DNA of 33,326 nt from Haplosporangium gracile (taxonomy: Eukaryota > Mortierellomycota > Mortierellomycetes > Mortierellales > Mortierellaceae), in NCBI GenBank assembly GCA_015499985.1, contig JAAAUF010000439.1, positions 1 to 33,326 on the forward strand. Direction: 5' to 3'. Position numbers and translations under genes: made by a program. Below, piece by piece: positions 20,462 to 30,715 of this stretch; positions within the stretch are counted from its first letter, which is position 1, and each line of letters opens with the position of its first letter. Below the pieces are notes generated by a model, which saw only the letters and a program-made list of their open reading frames with translations, did no database searches and was not told the origin of the DNA.

Positions 20462-23400
20462 TTACATAAAATACATGACTAAATAATAGACAAAAGAAAA
20501 GACGAATAGTGAGAGACACGATCAAACAAGAATATCGAAAAATAAAGATGAAAGGTGACAACAGGAAAAGAAAAACTTACCACGGAGGAGATCAGGCTTA
20601 ACGGCGAGATAGGTACTCTCATCGGCGTTGCTCTCACTTGACTCGGTGTCCGACCAACGCTCACCCTTGGAGTGGAAACGCGCGCGGGCAGCGACCAAAT
20701 GGGCGTAGTACGCGGCAGGGACAAGAGAGACGGTGCGGGTACAGCGGGCATAAAGGTGGCACAACTTGTATGTAAACTCCTGGAGACTGTCCGAGGTGAA
20801 CCTGTTTTCGTCGTAAAGGACGTGGTAATGCGTTGGGCGCGAGGTGCCGTGCAATCCGGCGTGCGACTGCAGGTAAAAATCGAACTCGAAGGGGTGNNNN
20901 NNNNNNGTGTCGACCACCGTACCGGCCATACAGTTGCCGTTGCGGTCTCCCTCCTCTCGTCTCGTGGGGAAGAAACGAGCATGGTGACGCTTCTGAACGA
21001 CGACAAAGGTGATGGTGGGCCTGTAGTTGGCATCCAAGGTGGTGCAGGCGGCACGGACCGACGCGACCTCCGAGCGCAGGACCTCAGCAAACTGACCCTC
21101 AGACACACCGTCGCGGTAGAATAAGATTCGCTCAGGCTTCTGACCGCAGGTTTGGAAGAACGTACGGAGCAGCTCAACGACCATACCTCCGAGATCCGCA
21201 ATGGTCTCCGTCCTGGCAGTCTGGACACGGACGGTGGCGGCATAACGAGCGGCCTTGGCATCCATGGAGCCGACCAAAGAGGCAATCGAGGGGCGGGTAG
21301 TGTCACCGGGCGAAGGGTGACTAACATCGGCACCAAACAAAATGGTGGGCTTCTGTGTCAAGAAAGGGGTCTGGTTGGGCGACAAGAACGCGTTCATGCC
21401 TCCGAGCTTGACGTTGATCTTGAGACAAACGTTGGCGCAGTACTGTTTCTTGGGCTGACGAGTGTGTGACATTTGGACACACTGGGTGGGGATACCGATG
21501 ACTGTATCACTAACACGCTTGATCTCCGCATACAAAGGCACACCAGTGTTGGGCAAGACGCATACCAAGAGCTGAGGCTGGGATTTTACAGCGTTTCCTG
21601 CACGCATCCAGGCGTTCTTGAGACTGCCCTCAATGTCTCCGTGAGGGTTGGCGTACAGGATTGGGGGCTGCTTGTTAGGGATGGTCATACCGGTGTCGAC
21701 GCAAGTGACGATCAACTCGCGGATGAAGGCCTGAGCGAAGGTCAAGGGCAAGTCGCGCTCGGTTCCAAAGACAACTACACCCCAAGAACCCAAGGTAGCA
21801 CCAGTGGCAACACGCTTGTCGCGCAAGTTCCAGGCACCGTCACGGGGGACAAAGTTGGCTTGGCGGGAGGAAGGGTGGTACGAGATGGTGGGCGCAGGCA
21901 AAACACGGGCTATGATATTAAAAGCAGAGGTAACACAAACATTGGTCAGGTAAGGCTCTCAGTGAGACATTTGAATTTGATCCGCAATAGTTATCGAAAC
22001 AATAAAGAAAGAAACGAGGGAATATTTACCGTTGATCTGGACCATCTCGGTGGCAACCTTCATGCCGAAATCGTTCAGGAACTCATTTTCATGGTAACTG
22101 AGAATCTTAAGGCCCTCCTTGATTTTGTTGGCACGAACCTGGGGAGGCTGGCAGGTAAATTTGATCATGTCGGCGGTCTGCTTCTCGTTCAACTTTTTAA
22201 TGTGGCGCTGGCCCTATATTATTCAATAAGTAGTGAGGAAGAAGACTTGAGTGTCAAAATATGTGCCAAGAGACCTTCTAATCCTAAACAAGCAATACTT
22301 TTTCTTCTTTTTTAACCTTCGGTGTATTACCTCAAGGACGGTGCAGATCTCCATGGGAAGAAAGACATCCCTGCCGGTGACGACACAGGGCATGAAGGGA
22401 TATTGCAGACGTCTGCCATAAGTCTGGAAGAAGTAGGTAGCAACATCGGTTTTGGTGTTCTCCTTCATGAACGAAGTCGAGCTGGCGGGAGTGGGGGTCA
22501 ATTTGGTGATTTTGAACTTACGCTTGACTTCACTACGATGAGTGACCTTGATGAGCAGGCCACGCAAAGACTTTTCCAGCTTGGAGCGATCACGATCCGA
22601 GAATCCACGACGCAAATCATCTATAACAAAATGTATGAAACAAAAAAAGGGTGGAATATATCAGAAACTGAACAAGAATACTAATGCCCGCGACGAAGTG
22701 TTCAATTATAGTATCATGAAGTGATGCGATCTGATGTGCATTTAATAATTTCTTTACCGATGTTTCGGCGATCGAGAATCTTGACGGCCAGCTCCAAGAG
22801 CGAGCCCGACTGATAGTAGGCGGTCGCAGCAACATCCAGGTTAATCATCATGCGGCCTAGAAAGAGGCAAACATATTATCGTTGATTAGTAAAGGTCCGG
22901 GTATTGGTGACATAAAACATCAAAAGTACTTCAAACTCCATTGGAAAAACAATCAAGACATCCTATTGTCTCATGTCTAGCAACTTACCCAAGGTAGGTC
23001 TGGCAGACTGGTAGAAACCGTTCCAGACTTCGACACCTCCATACAAGGGCTGGGCGCCATCGGGGGTGAAGAATGAACGGCCGACGCTCGAATAGAGCAT
23101 GGCGGGCTTGTGACGGATGAGGATGTCTAAGGCCATGATGGCGGTGAGACAGTTGGGGGTGAGGGCCGACTTGGCGTTCAAGAAGCGGTGAAGCTCTTCT
23201 AGGTTAATCTCGGAGGCTTTCTTGATCTTGATCTTGAAGCCACGAGGAGGGTAACGGGGAACGACACCTTTGGGAGCCTCATCTTCGGGTAAGATAATCT
23301 ATATTAATAGACATTTCAAAGGAGCAAAGGTAAGAAAAAAATGACCCCGATTCGTTATTCATATCAACTCGAAACGATTGCAAATAAAAACGTGGATGTG

Positions 23401-23998
23401 GATGGTGCAGATGGTATGCAAGCGTTCTGCTATAATGTTTGTTCGCCCCGTTAGTTTCTCACTCTTTCGCTCTCTCGCCCTCTTTGTTTCCTTGCTTTTT
23501 TCGCTTACTTTGTTTTCTCGTTTTCTCTCGATCTGTGAGTTTCTTCTTTCTCACTCACTCACTCACTATCTTTGTTTTCTTTCGTTATCGCGCTCCAATG
23601 ATTTTCTCACTTTCTTGCTCTCTTTGTTGATGTGTCTCTTTGTTTTAACATTTTCCACAAGTACGTCAAAAGATCCATGCACCAAAGTAGAAAAAAAAAC
23701 TTACGTCAAACGTTTTACTGTCGAATGGGAACGCTCTAGGCGAGAAGATGTTCTTGCGTCCATCAAAGACCGGACGAGAGCCATCGAGCTCGGACTTGCC
23801 ATAGACGACGAGCATGTGCTCAAAGATACGTCGATTGACGATTGGGGGTACGTCGGGCGTAATAGTCACATCATAGTGATAGACGTTGATGTTGGGCAAC
23901 TGGGTGATCTCGAAAAAGTTGGCGTTGATTTTGATAGCCTTGCCGGCGGAACCGGGGTTGGGCCGCCTGACGAAGTCTGTCAGACGAAGGTCAGACAT
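20462..23998 (-). CDS. Argonaute protein (PAZ-Piwi), slicer residues intact, assembly gap inside
   Basis: Small-RNA-guided RNA-binding protein of the RNA interference pathway. Seven exons: 23998-23705, 23298-22989, 22856-22758, 22620-22331, 22213-22030, 21909-20581 and 20478-20462, giving 840 aa. The ATG at 23998 ([10 protein letters not shown]) is preferred; the GTG four codons earlier is not. Order: N domain, linker, PAZ (about 255-370, containing KTDVATYF and [19 protein letters not shown]), MID (about 400-520) and Piwi (about 545-800). The catalytic tetrad appears complete: Asp587 in FGADVSHP, Glu638 in MVVELL, Asp659 in YRDGVSEGQ, and His in RPTHYHVL (753 or 755). Ten N at 20897-20906 mask about four residues (727-730), but the frame matches on both sides. 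The last exon is only 17 nt and supplies the typical C-terminal VMYFM. Confidence 0.95.
20897..20906. other. Assembly gap (10 N) in the Piwi domain
   Basis: Ten consecutive N interrupt Argonaute exon 6. With the flanking bases the gap spans four codons, the number expected between VVD and HPFEFDFYL in Argonautes, so the gap length looks correct. Confidence 0.98.
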
Positions 23999-25419
23999 GG
24001 GGTATTGCACGTCTTTTTTTTCTTTTTTTCCTTCTTTTTTTATGCTCTTGAAACAGGTTAAGGGTTATGGATATACTAAAGCGACTGAAAGTAAGGCGGT
24101 CCAAATTCTTAGTTCTATTTGAACAAGGATCGAGGATGGCAGGGTAAGTAGGAAAGTGTGTATAAATGGACGATAAGGATGGAAGGATATGAGGACAATG
24201 AAGAAAGAGAAGTGAAGAAAAAAATGAACGGGAAGATGATATAAACACAAAAAAAAAATTTAGTTGGGATGTCCTATCCGGTCGAGGGGAGGGTTCATGG
24301 CCCTGGTCTGGTGGTAAAAACAGAAAGGCTCAGGACCAAGGCGAGTGCGGATAGCTACCTAGTATTCACACACAGCCAGTCTTTTTGTTCCATATACCCT
24401 ATTTACCATTGGATGCTGTCTATTTTTTAATTGACTGTTATGCTCTTTGACTTCTTTGTTTCGGCCAAGGAAAAAAAGAGAGGCCGAGATAAATGAAAAA
24501 AGGAACAATCGCTGCTTCCCGGCTCTTGTTGTTGTTGTCGTATGTAGTGAAAAGGCGAATTCGCCGTAAAAGGGAGAGTGCAAATGTGCGCGTGTGAATG
24601 TGAGCGTGCTATGACTTACTCGCGTGCTATGTGAATATTTCCGGGTAGGCGCTATGAATGGAGAGAAAGAAAAAGGGAGCAATGTTAATGAGGGTGTGTG
24701 CAAACTAAAGTGAATTAGTGAGTGTGAGTTAAGGAATGGAAGGGTGTGTGTGTGAGCATAAATTAAGAGAGAGCATTGACGCAAAACTCTTGTTTTCATT
24801 GCCGGTGATTGTTGTCATAGTGGTCGAGGTGGTTGAGGTGTGGGTGGATGCCCACAAAGGATGCACCATGGTGGTGTGTTTATAGTTTCTTCTTTCTTAC
24901 ATAGATTGTATGTGTGGGATGTGGCTGGGCGAGGGAGAGGCACACGCACAAAGGAACGGAGGAAGGGAAGGAAGAGAGGGGTGAAGAAGGGGAGAAGGGA
25001 AGAAGGGAAGAAAGAGCGACAAATGACAAATACTCACCAGCAAGTGCTCAAAAGGGGGGGAAAAGAAAGAGACAAGGAGCGAGGAGAGAGGAGAAAGGAA
25101 TGAGGGACAAAGAAGTGAAAAGAGACAAAGAATTTTCGGCCTGCTTTTACAACTCGCCCATGCGTTTTACGTTTCTTGACTCTCCAGATGTCTTGACCAC
25201 GAGAGGGTAAAAAAGTCAATTGTCAAGGTACATTGGACTGCTTTTTTTATTTCAATTTTTTTCCTTCTTTCGTCAAGAAAGGAAGGACACAGGTAAGGTA
25301 ATGGGAAAGGGTCCTAACAGACCCATAAAGATAAATACAAGGTGGAGAGGGAAAAAAGGGTCTTGAAGAAGAATATGAACAACATTGGGCGGAAAGACGA
25401 AGAAAAAGGAACACATATT
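23999..25419. other. Spacer between F-box gene 3' end and Argonaute 5' end
   Basis: 1.4 kb of low-complexity DNA: T/A runs just upstream of the Argonaute start, GTGTGT-rich sequence near 24690-24750, and GAAGGG/GGAAGA-type purine repeats near 24955-25110. Open frames here translate to Lys/Arg/Glu or Ser/Phe/His-rich sequence with no family features. Confidence 0.65.
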
Positions 25420-26577
25420 TTAACGGAAACCGGGAAGGACGCCAACATGATGAGGCTGGTTGCCGCTAAAGAACTCGCTCATCTGCTGGGGTGCAACAGC
25501 CCCCTCGACCTTCGACCGGTTAACCTGCTTCTGGGCCGCATTGCCCACCAGGGGCATCGCCGAATATGACTTTTGCAGGTACCACAACAGCCTCAACTTG
25601 TGCGCACGTCTCGGGTTCAAAAAGTCCAAATGACACTCAAACGACACCGGCTCAATCCACCGCTCCCCATTGATCTTCTTGCCCTTGCGTGTAAACGACG
25701 ACACCTTGTAGATAAACGCCCAGGGACATCCCTTATCCGAACCAAGCAACGTCCTGGTACCAGGCTTCAAGATAGACATCTGGGCCTCCTTGTCGAGATA
25801 GTCATACTTATCCGTGTCGCCGACAGAGATAATGCGGATTACTGGCTTGTTAATACCAAACGTCTTGCTGTAGACCTGTCCACGGAACTCGGGCTTGACT
25901 GGCTTGGGCAACCAGCGGATACGGTTCGTCGCCTCGTCAAAGGAGTCAAACAAGAACACTGGGCGGAAGGTACGATGGCCCTCCTGGTCAGCCCAAAGGA
26001 CCACGTGGCTCTGCATAAACTTGTCGAGTAGGGCACGGGTCGTCAATTGGCGCCAACGATCAGAAAGGGTGTGGAGGTCGTACAGCTCGAGGATGGTCAG
26101 GGTCTCGAGAATCAAGGCGACAACATCATTGGGTAAGTTCTCCATCTCTGCAGTCGAGGGGATGTTGGCGGGAATACGGCCAGCAGTGACACCAGCACGT
26201 GCACCACCGTTGGCAGCAGTAGCAGTAGTAGCGGGGGTAGTCGAGTCGCCGTTGCGGGCATCAGTAGTAGCGCCATTGTTGTTCAGGGACTCTGTTGCAG
26301 CAGCATGGTTGCCGAGGATCGATGTCAGATCGTAGGTTGGAGGAAGGGCGTTGGGGTTGCGGTCAGTATCGACGGATCCGAGGGAGATGTTGTCGGCATC
26401 CTCACCGTCATCGTCGTCATCCTCTGCTGAACCGTCTGAGACATGGTTTTTGCTATTGTTGTTGTCCAGGCTGAGGTCGATGAGCTGTCCCTCGAGAACG
26501 GTCCTGCCGTTGGTGTTGGAGACAGAGTGCGACGAACTGTTGGTCGAGTTGTGGTTATTTGTGCTTTCCAAAGTCAT
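25420..26577 (-). CDS. F-box-like domain protein with disordered N-terminus
   Basis: Single-exon gene of 385 aa, the only intronless gene in the window. Residues 1-145 are low-complexity and probably disordered (Asn/Ser/Thr-rich, an Asp/Glu cluster at about 52-60, Ala/Thr/Gly-rich at about 112-135). A PPTY motif at 79-82 could bind WW domains. Residues 146-180 (ENLPNDVVALILETLTILEL and following) fit an F-box-like helix set, which would recruit SKP1 in an SCF ubiquitin ligase. The C-terminal part (about 190-360) is a globular region with SDRWRQL, VVLWADQEGHRTFRPVFLFD and FECHLDFLNPRRAHKL that I do not recognise as LRR, WD40 or Kelch. The composition at 311-340 resembles lineage-specific fungal F-box families. 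Substrate unknown. Confidence 0.75.
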   Translation of the reverse strand: MTLESTNNHNSTNSSSHSVSNTNGRTVLEGQLIDLSLDNNNSKNHVSDGSAEDDDDDGEDADNISLGSVDTDRNPNALPPTYDLTSILGNHAAATESLNNNGATTDARNGDSTTPATTATAANGGARAGVTAGRIPANIPSTAEMENLPNDVVALILETLTILELYDLHTLSDRWRQLTTRALLDKFMQSHVVLWADQEGHRTFRPVFLFDSFDEATNRIRWLPKPVKPEFRGQVYSKTFGINKPVIRIISVGDTDKYDYLDKEAQMSILKPGTRTLLGSDKGCPWAFIYKVSSFTRKGKKINGERWIEPVSFECHLDFLNPRRAHKLRLLWYLQKSYSAMPLVGNAAQKQVNRSKVEGAVAPQQMSEFFSGNQPHHVGVLPGFR

Positions 26578-27289
26578 CTTGCTAGATATGTCGATAACAA
26601 AGGAGTTATTGGACCGCTGGTGGGTGGTAGGGGTATCTGCAATTAGGGGGCAGACAGGGAGAGGGTGGGTAAGAAGGAAAAGGGGGGAATGCGCATCAAT
26701 ACGGTCAGCGACAAGTGAAAGGATAAGAAGAGAGAAGACAAAGGAATAGCCGGGTGTTAGTTGGACGAGCTTGTCTTTTTTCTAAGTCTATCGGTCAGTC
26801 AGTCCGTCATTCGGCAAAGAACAGGATTGCGACAAACAAACATCCTTTTTCTGTCTGTAGCATCCACGGGTCATCCCTTCACCCTTTTGAGCGCAGTCGC
26901 CTTTCTTTTTTGTCCAGTTCCATTTTGGCAGTTCTCCCGGTGAAATGCAGCGAGTGAATGAGGTCGAGAAGCTCATTCCTGCAGGTCTGCAGTCATTGCA
27001 GACAGTCATGTTCCCACAGAACGAAAAGAAAGTCGACTCTCATGGCGACTTTTGCTCCTCTTTCTTTTGCACTCGTTCAGCTCCTGTATTTTTTTTCTTC
27101 TGTTGCCGTTACGAATAGTGAGAGGAGGTGTTTGTGTTTGCAGCAGTCCTGTTATTTTCAGGGTTGAAGCTCTCAGCAGTAACATGAAAAACAACCACGG
27201 TATCCCTTCCTGAGAAGACAAGCAGGGGACACAAACACATATGTACAGCAAAGAAAGAGAAAAAAAGTGGGGTGCAAAGTGGAACAAGT

Positions 27290-27324
27290 AGAACAGGAAC
27301 AGGAACAGGAACAAGAGCAAGAGC
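27290..27324. repeat. Short hexamer repeat (GAACAG / GAGCAA)
   Basis: Four GAACAG/GAACAA units are followed by two GAGCAA units on the plus strand in intergenic DNA. No coding frame is supported across it. Confidence 0.8.
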
Positions 27325-28435
27325 AAAAAAGTACCTACCAAGGAGAAGGAGGACAAGGAGAGAGGACGTGAAAGGGAAGAGGGGCGGGAGTAGATTTGGA
27401 GAGGATGGATTTTTGAATTTGATCAGATATGGGCGAGAAGAGAAGAGGAAAAGAGGGAGATGAAGGAGCGGTGAATAGAGAAAAGAGAAAGAAAAAAGAA
27501 ACAAGACGATAAAAAAAAGAAGAAAAGCCCACTACGATTTGCTTTTTTTTCCTTATTCTTAAGAGCAGCTTCTCACTTTCTATCCCTCCGCGTTTGCATG
27601 AACAACAGAATGACGACAAGGAGAAAATTCAATAATGAACTCTCTTTTCTTCATTCAATCATCCAGTCGCAAATCATTAACAAAAGGGCTTTTTTCCTTC
27701 TTTTTTTTCCTCTCTTCTTCTTCAACTGGTAACCTGCTGTTCTATACCCGTTCATTCATACCATATCATACCATATCGAATCATCATCTCACACCCACAG
27801 TTTCATTTCATTCCATTTCACATACCTTCCCTCTTCCACCCCGGAAACTCGTCCTCAAAGAAGTCGACTTGCCGCACATTGCCTACTTCTATTCTTCTCC
27901 TCTCTTTTCACTGCCATCTCCACCATCTCCAAAAGGGCACCCTTCCCTCCTTCCCCTCCCAGTCACAAACAGACTCCATCAGTCAACTACTAGCTTTATA
28001 GTAGTCGACTGTCTCATCATTGGTTATTCATCCCTCGTTTTGTCCACTCTTTCTTATTTGCATGTCCGAAACCCTCCGCAAGCTCAATTTTCTACTTGCA
28101 AATGGCGCCTTACTGGCTCCTCTTGTCTTCGCTTCTTGCACTCTTCTAACGGTCAAGAAGAGTCTTCTTTACACTTCATCTCTCCTTTTCTCGACGCTAC
28201 TTTCGCCTATGGGCACTAAACACAAATAAAAGAGAGGGAAATAGGATAGGCCATCCTCATTCGCCCATACATTGGCATCCTGGTCCGTTCTTTTCTTGGC
28301 ATCGCGATCTTATAGGGAGTCACATATTAGGTTGTATGTCACAGCCATTTATTTCTTCAGCTCTTCAGAATCCATCCATCGGATCCATACCCGAACAAAA
28401 AATTGTGCCATTGCCATTGACTGGGCAGGAATATC

Positions 28436-28640
28436 TTATTGACCTGTTCCCTTGAGAAACTTCCGTTCCTTCTTTGACTTCTTCTTTTCCAACAATTCTC
28501 TGGCTTCTATGTATCCTTGTTCGCCAATGTTCAGATGGATATGATCGCCGTCTGTATATTTTTGCTCAGGTATCCCAGTACCCCATTTTTTTAGCAACAC
28601 CTTCAGATGTCCGGGTGTCTTTTCCCTTTCGCTCTCTTAC
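28436..28640 (-). other. Possible terminal exon or coding relic, unidentified
   Basis: On the minus strand an open frame of about 68 codons reads TPGHLKVLLKKWGTGIPEQK, then YTDGDHIHLNIGEQGYIEAR and a Lys/Glu-rich tail ending KFLKGTGQ before TAA at 28438-28436. The mix of residues looks like real protein and unlike its CT-rich surroundings. There is no start codon upstream in frame, but an AG preceded by TGTGTAAG could be an acceptor. No convincing upstream exon was found between 28650 and 29400. No family recognised. Confidence 0.3.
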
Positions 28641-30715
28641 ACACATTGTTCATTTCACTCCCCTTGGGGGCGGGGGGGCAGGGGGTTTTTTTCTTCCTAC
28701 AGAATCTAACCCTCTCTCACAAATCCTTTCAAACTCTCATCTCTTCTTATTTTCTCCGTCAACGACATCAATAGTGAAAAGGATAAGCAGAAGGTGATCG
28801 ACACTACTCAGCCCGCACTTTATCGGAAATCACCGAACCCTGAATAAAAGAGTTCAGAAATCGCCTGTGCGGGGACGTCTTTTGAAAGGAAAAAAAGGTC
28901 TTTTACTTGCGTTGTTCAACAGTACAAGAACAAGAGAGAGAGGAGAGAGAGAGACGAATTGATTACAGGCGATTGTTTTGTTGTTGTTAGTTGGAGCACG
29001 AAATGAGAGCGAAGGGGAAGGAGAGTCAGATGCTTCACGCTGATGGCCAGAGGGAAAATGACGACAACGATGATTAGTTGGTTATCCAAGAAGGTAGTCA
29101 ATACAAAACAAAAACAGAGGCTAGTTTTCTGCTCATCCCTGCGCTGTATGACTCTCTCTCTCTCTCTCCCATTTCCGATCGAAGAACGGATGTTTTATGT
29201 GCTTTGTAGTTCATGAATTGGGTTTTGTCTTCATGTCTGGCACAATTGCAAGGGGATGAATGAAATAAAGGGCAAGCAAATGGGCCGCATGCGATTGGCT
29301 GAGAAAGTCAACGGGTTCGCTTACATGGGCACGCGCCCGACAACCAAACGATAACGCCTTGTATCACTCGCTGAGCAGTCGATTATTATTATTTTTTTTT
29401 CGTACGCAATTTTATTTCTCCAGTAAAAAGCTCAAGGGCGACATTCTTCCAAGAGCCATCCACCAGTCGCAGTCCGGTCCACAACCCGGCCTCGCTCTTC
29501 CTTTGTCGTTGTTTGTTCGGTAACAAATCCGAGGCTCTATCCCGTCCTGTCATCCCCTCCCTGCCCAGGGAAAAACGATCCAAGCGCGTCTCTACCTCTT
29601 TTCCTGTCCTTCCATTTTGTTCTCGCCCTTCTCTTTTTGTTGTTGTTCTGGGCGTTTTTTTTTTTTCTTCGCTTTCAAATAAATTGGCAGGGATGGGAAC
29701 AAGTTTGGTACAACACAACACAACATAGTCTATTTCCATCCCTTTGTCATCTTTCTTTTCCCTCCAACTGCTGTTTCTTTCTCTTTTTTTTCTTGCGCTC
29801 TTGCGGTACGACAAACATCTCTTTTTTCAAACAGCCGCCTGTGTCATTCTCGTCTCTCCATCCTTCTCCCTCTTCTTACACACTCTTTCCCCATTACAAA
29901 ATAAAATCAATCGTGTCGAGCACGCAAGAACTGCCAGTCTGGAGCGCTCCGTGGGGGAGCAATTATGCGTGAGTAAGCAATGGGGTGGCGTGTGTTTTGT
30001 TCATTTTCTTGTCTTGTATTCTTTTCCCAGCAGGACTCGCTCGCTCATACCCTCCCTTTTTCCGCACTCACTGTAAATGGTGATCGCCTGGACCACTCTC
30101 GATTACACTGTTGACCAACTATGGCGTGTACAGGTAAAGAAACAAGCCATGCGAAGCACAATATTATAAATGCAGACTCTTTCTGTTATACCTTGACATC
30201 TTTTTCCTTTGTGTTTAGCTGTTGCCTCCTATTTTCATGTCTTTCTCATTCCAAGACCTCCTACTTCCCCTTTTCTTTATCAGCTGGCCTTCATGAACAT
30301 ACCTAAGCGAAATAGGAGATAGGGGAGAGAGAAGCCTTGTGCTAGAAGACTCTCTCTCTCCTTCTCTCCTTCTGTCTCTCTCTCTCTCTTTTTCTTCTAC
30401 TAAACATTCTTACTTTTTTTCTTAGCAAGCAACACATTAACGACAACGATAACGATACCATGGCGGTTTTGACGTTTTAACTCGAACCCGAGCACAGCGA
30501 CACAACTTAATCTTAACTGGCGGCAGCATGGTATCTCTGGCAATACAATACAGGCTGGAGGAAGTCAACAACGACAATATATAGCGTCAAGACATATAAC
30601 AGGATCAGGATTGACTAAAACCTCAGAGGCACAGTGAGACTTACATGACGAGGACGATCCAATCGAGAACTCGGCCAACGACTCGAAGCCAAGCAGGAAG
30701 AAGCCAAGGAGGAGG

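Larger units (their letters stand above)
26578..30715. other. 4.1-kb low-complexity spacer
   Basis: Pyrimidine-rich sequence and short repeats dominate, including a GAACAG-type hexamer near 27290-27324 and CT runs near 30355-30390. Many open frames are Ser/Phe/Leu-rich readings of CT-rich DNA and are not supported as genes. Two weak coding-like patches were seen: minus strand 28436-28640 (listed separately) and a 57-codon plus-strand frame from 26945. The upstream ends presumably contain the promoters of the F-box and glycosyltransferase genes. Confidence 0.55.

Noticed and set aside
26945..27118. 57-codon plus-strand frame starting MQRVNEVEKLIPAGLQSL
   Set aside because: The first 25 residues look coding-like, but the rest is Phe/Ser/Cys-rich from T-rich DNA and no homolog or exon partner is recognised.
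27635..28219. 194-codon plus-strand open frame
   Set aside because: The translation is Ser/Phe/Leu/Pro-rich low complexity from pyrimidine-rich DNA, with no domain motif and no splice or promoter support.
29389..29814. 141-codon Arg/Lys/Glu-rich minus-strand frame
   Set aside because: Composition reflects purine-rich DNA, there is no family motif, and the start context is unsupported.
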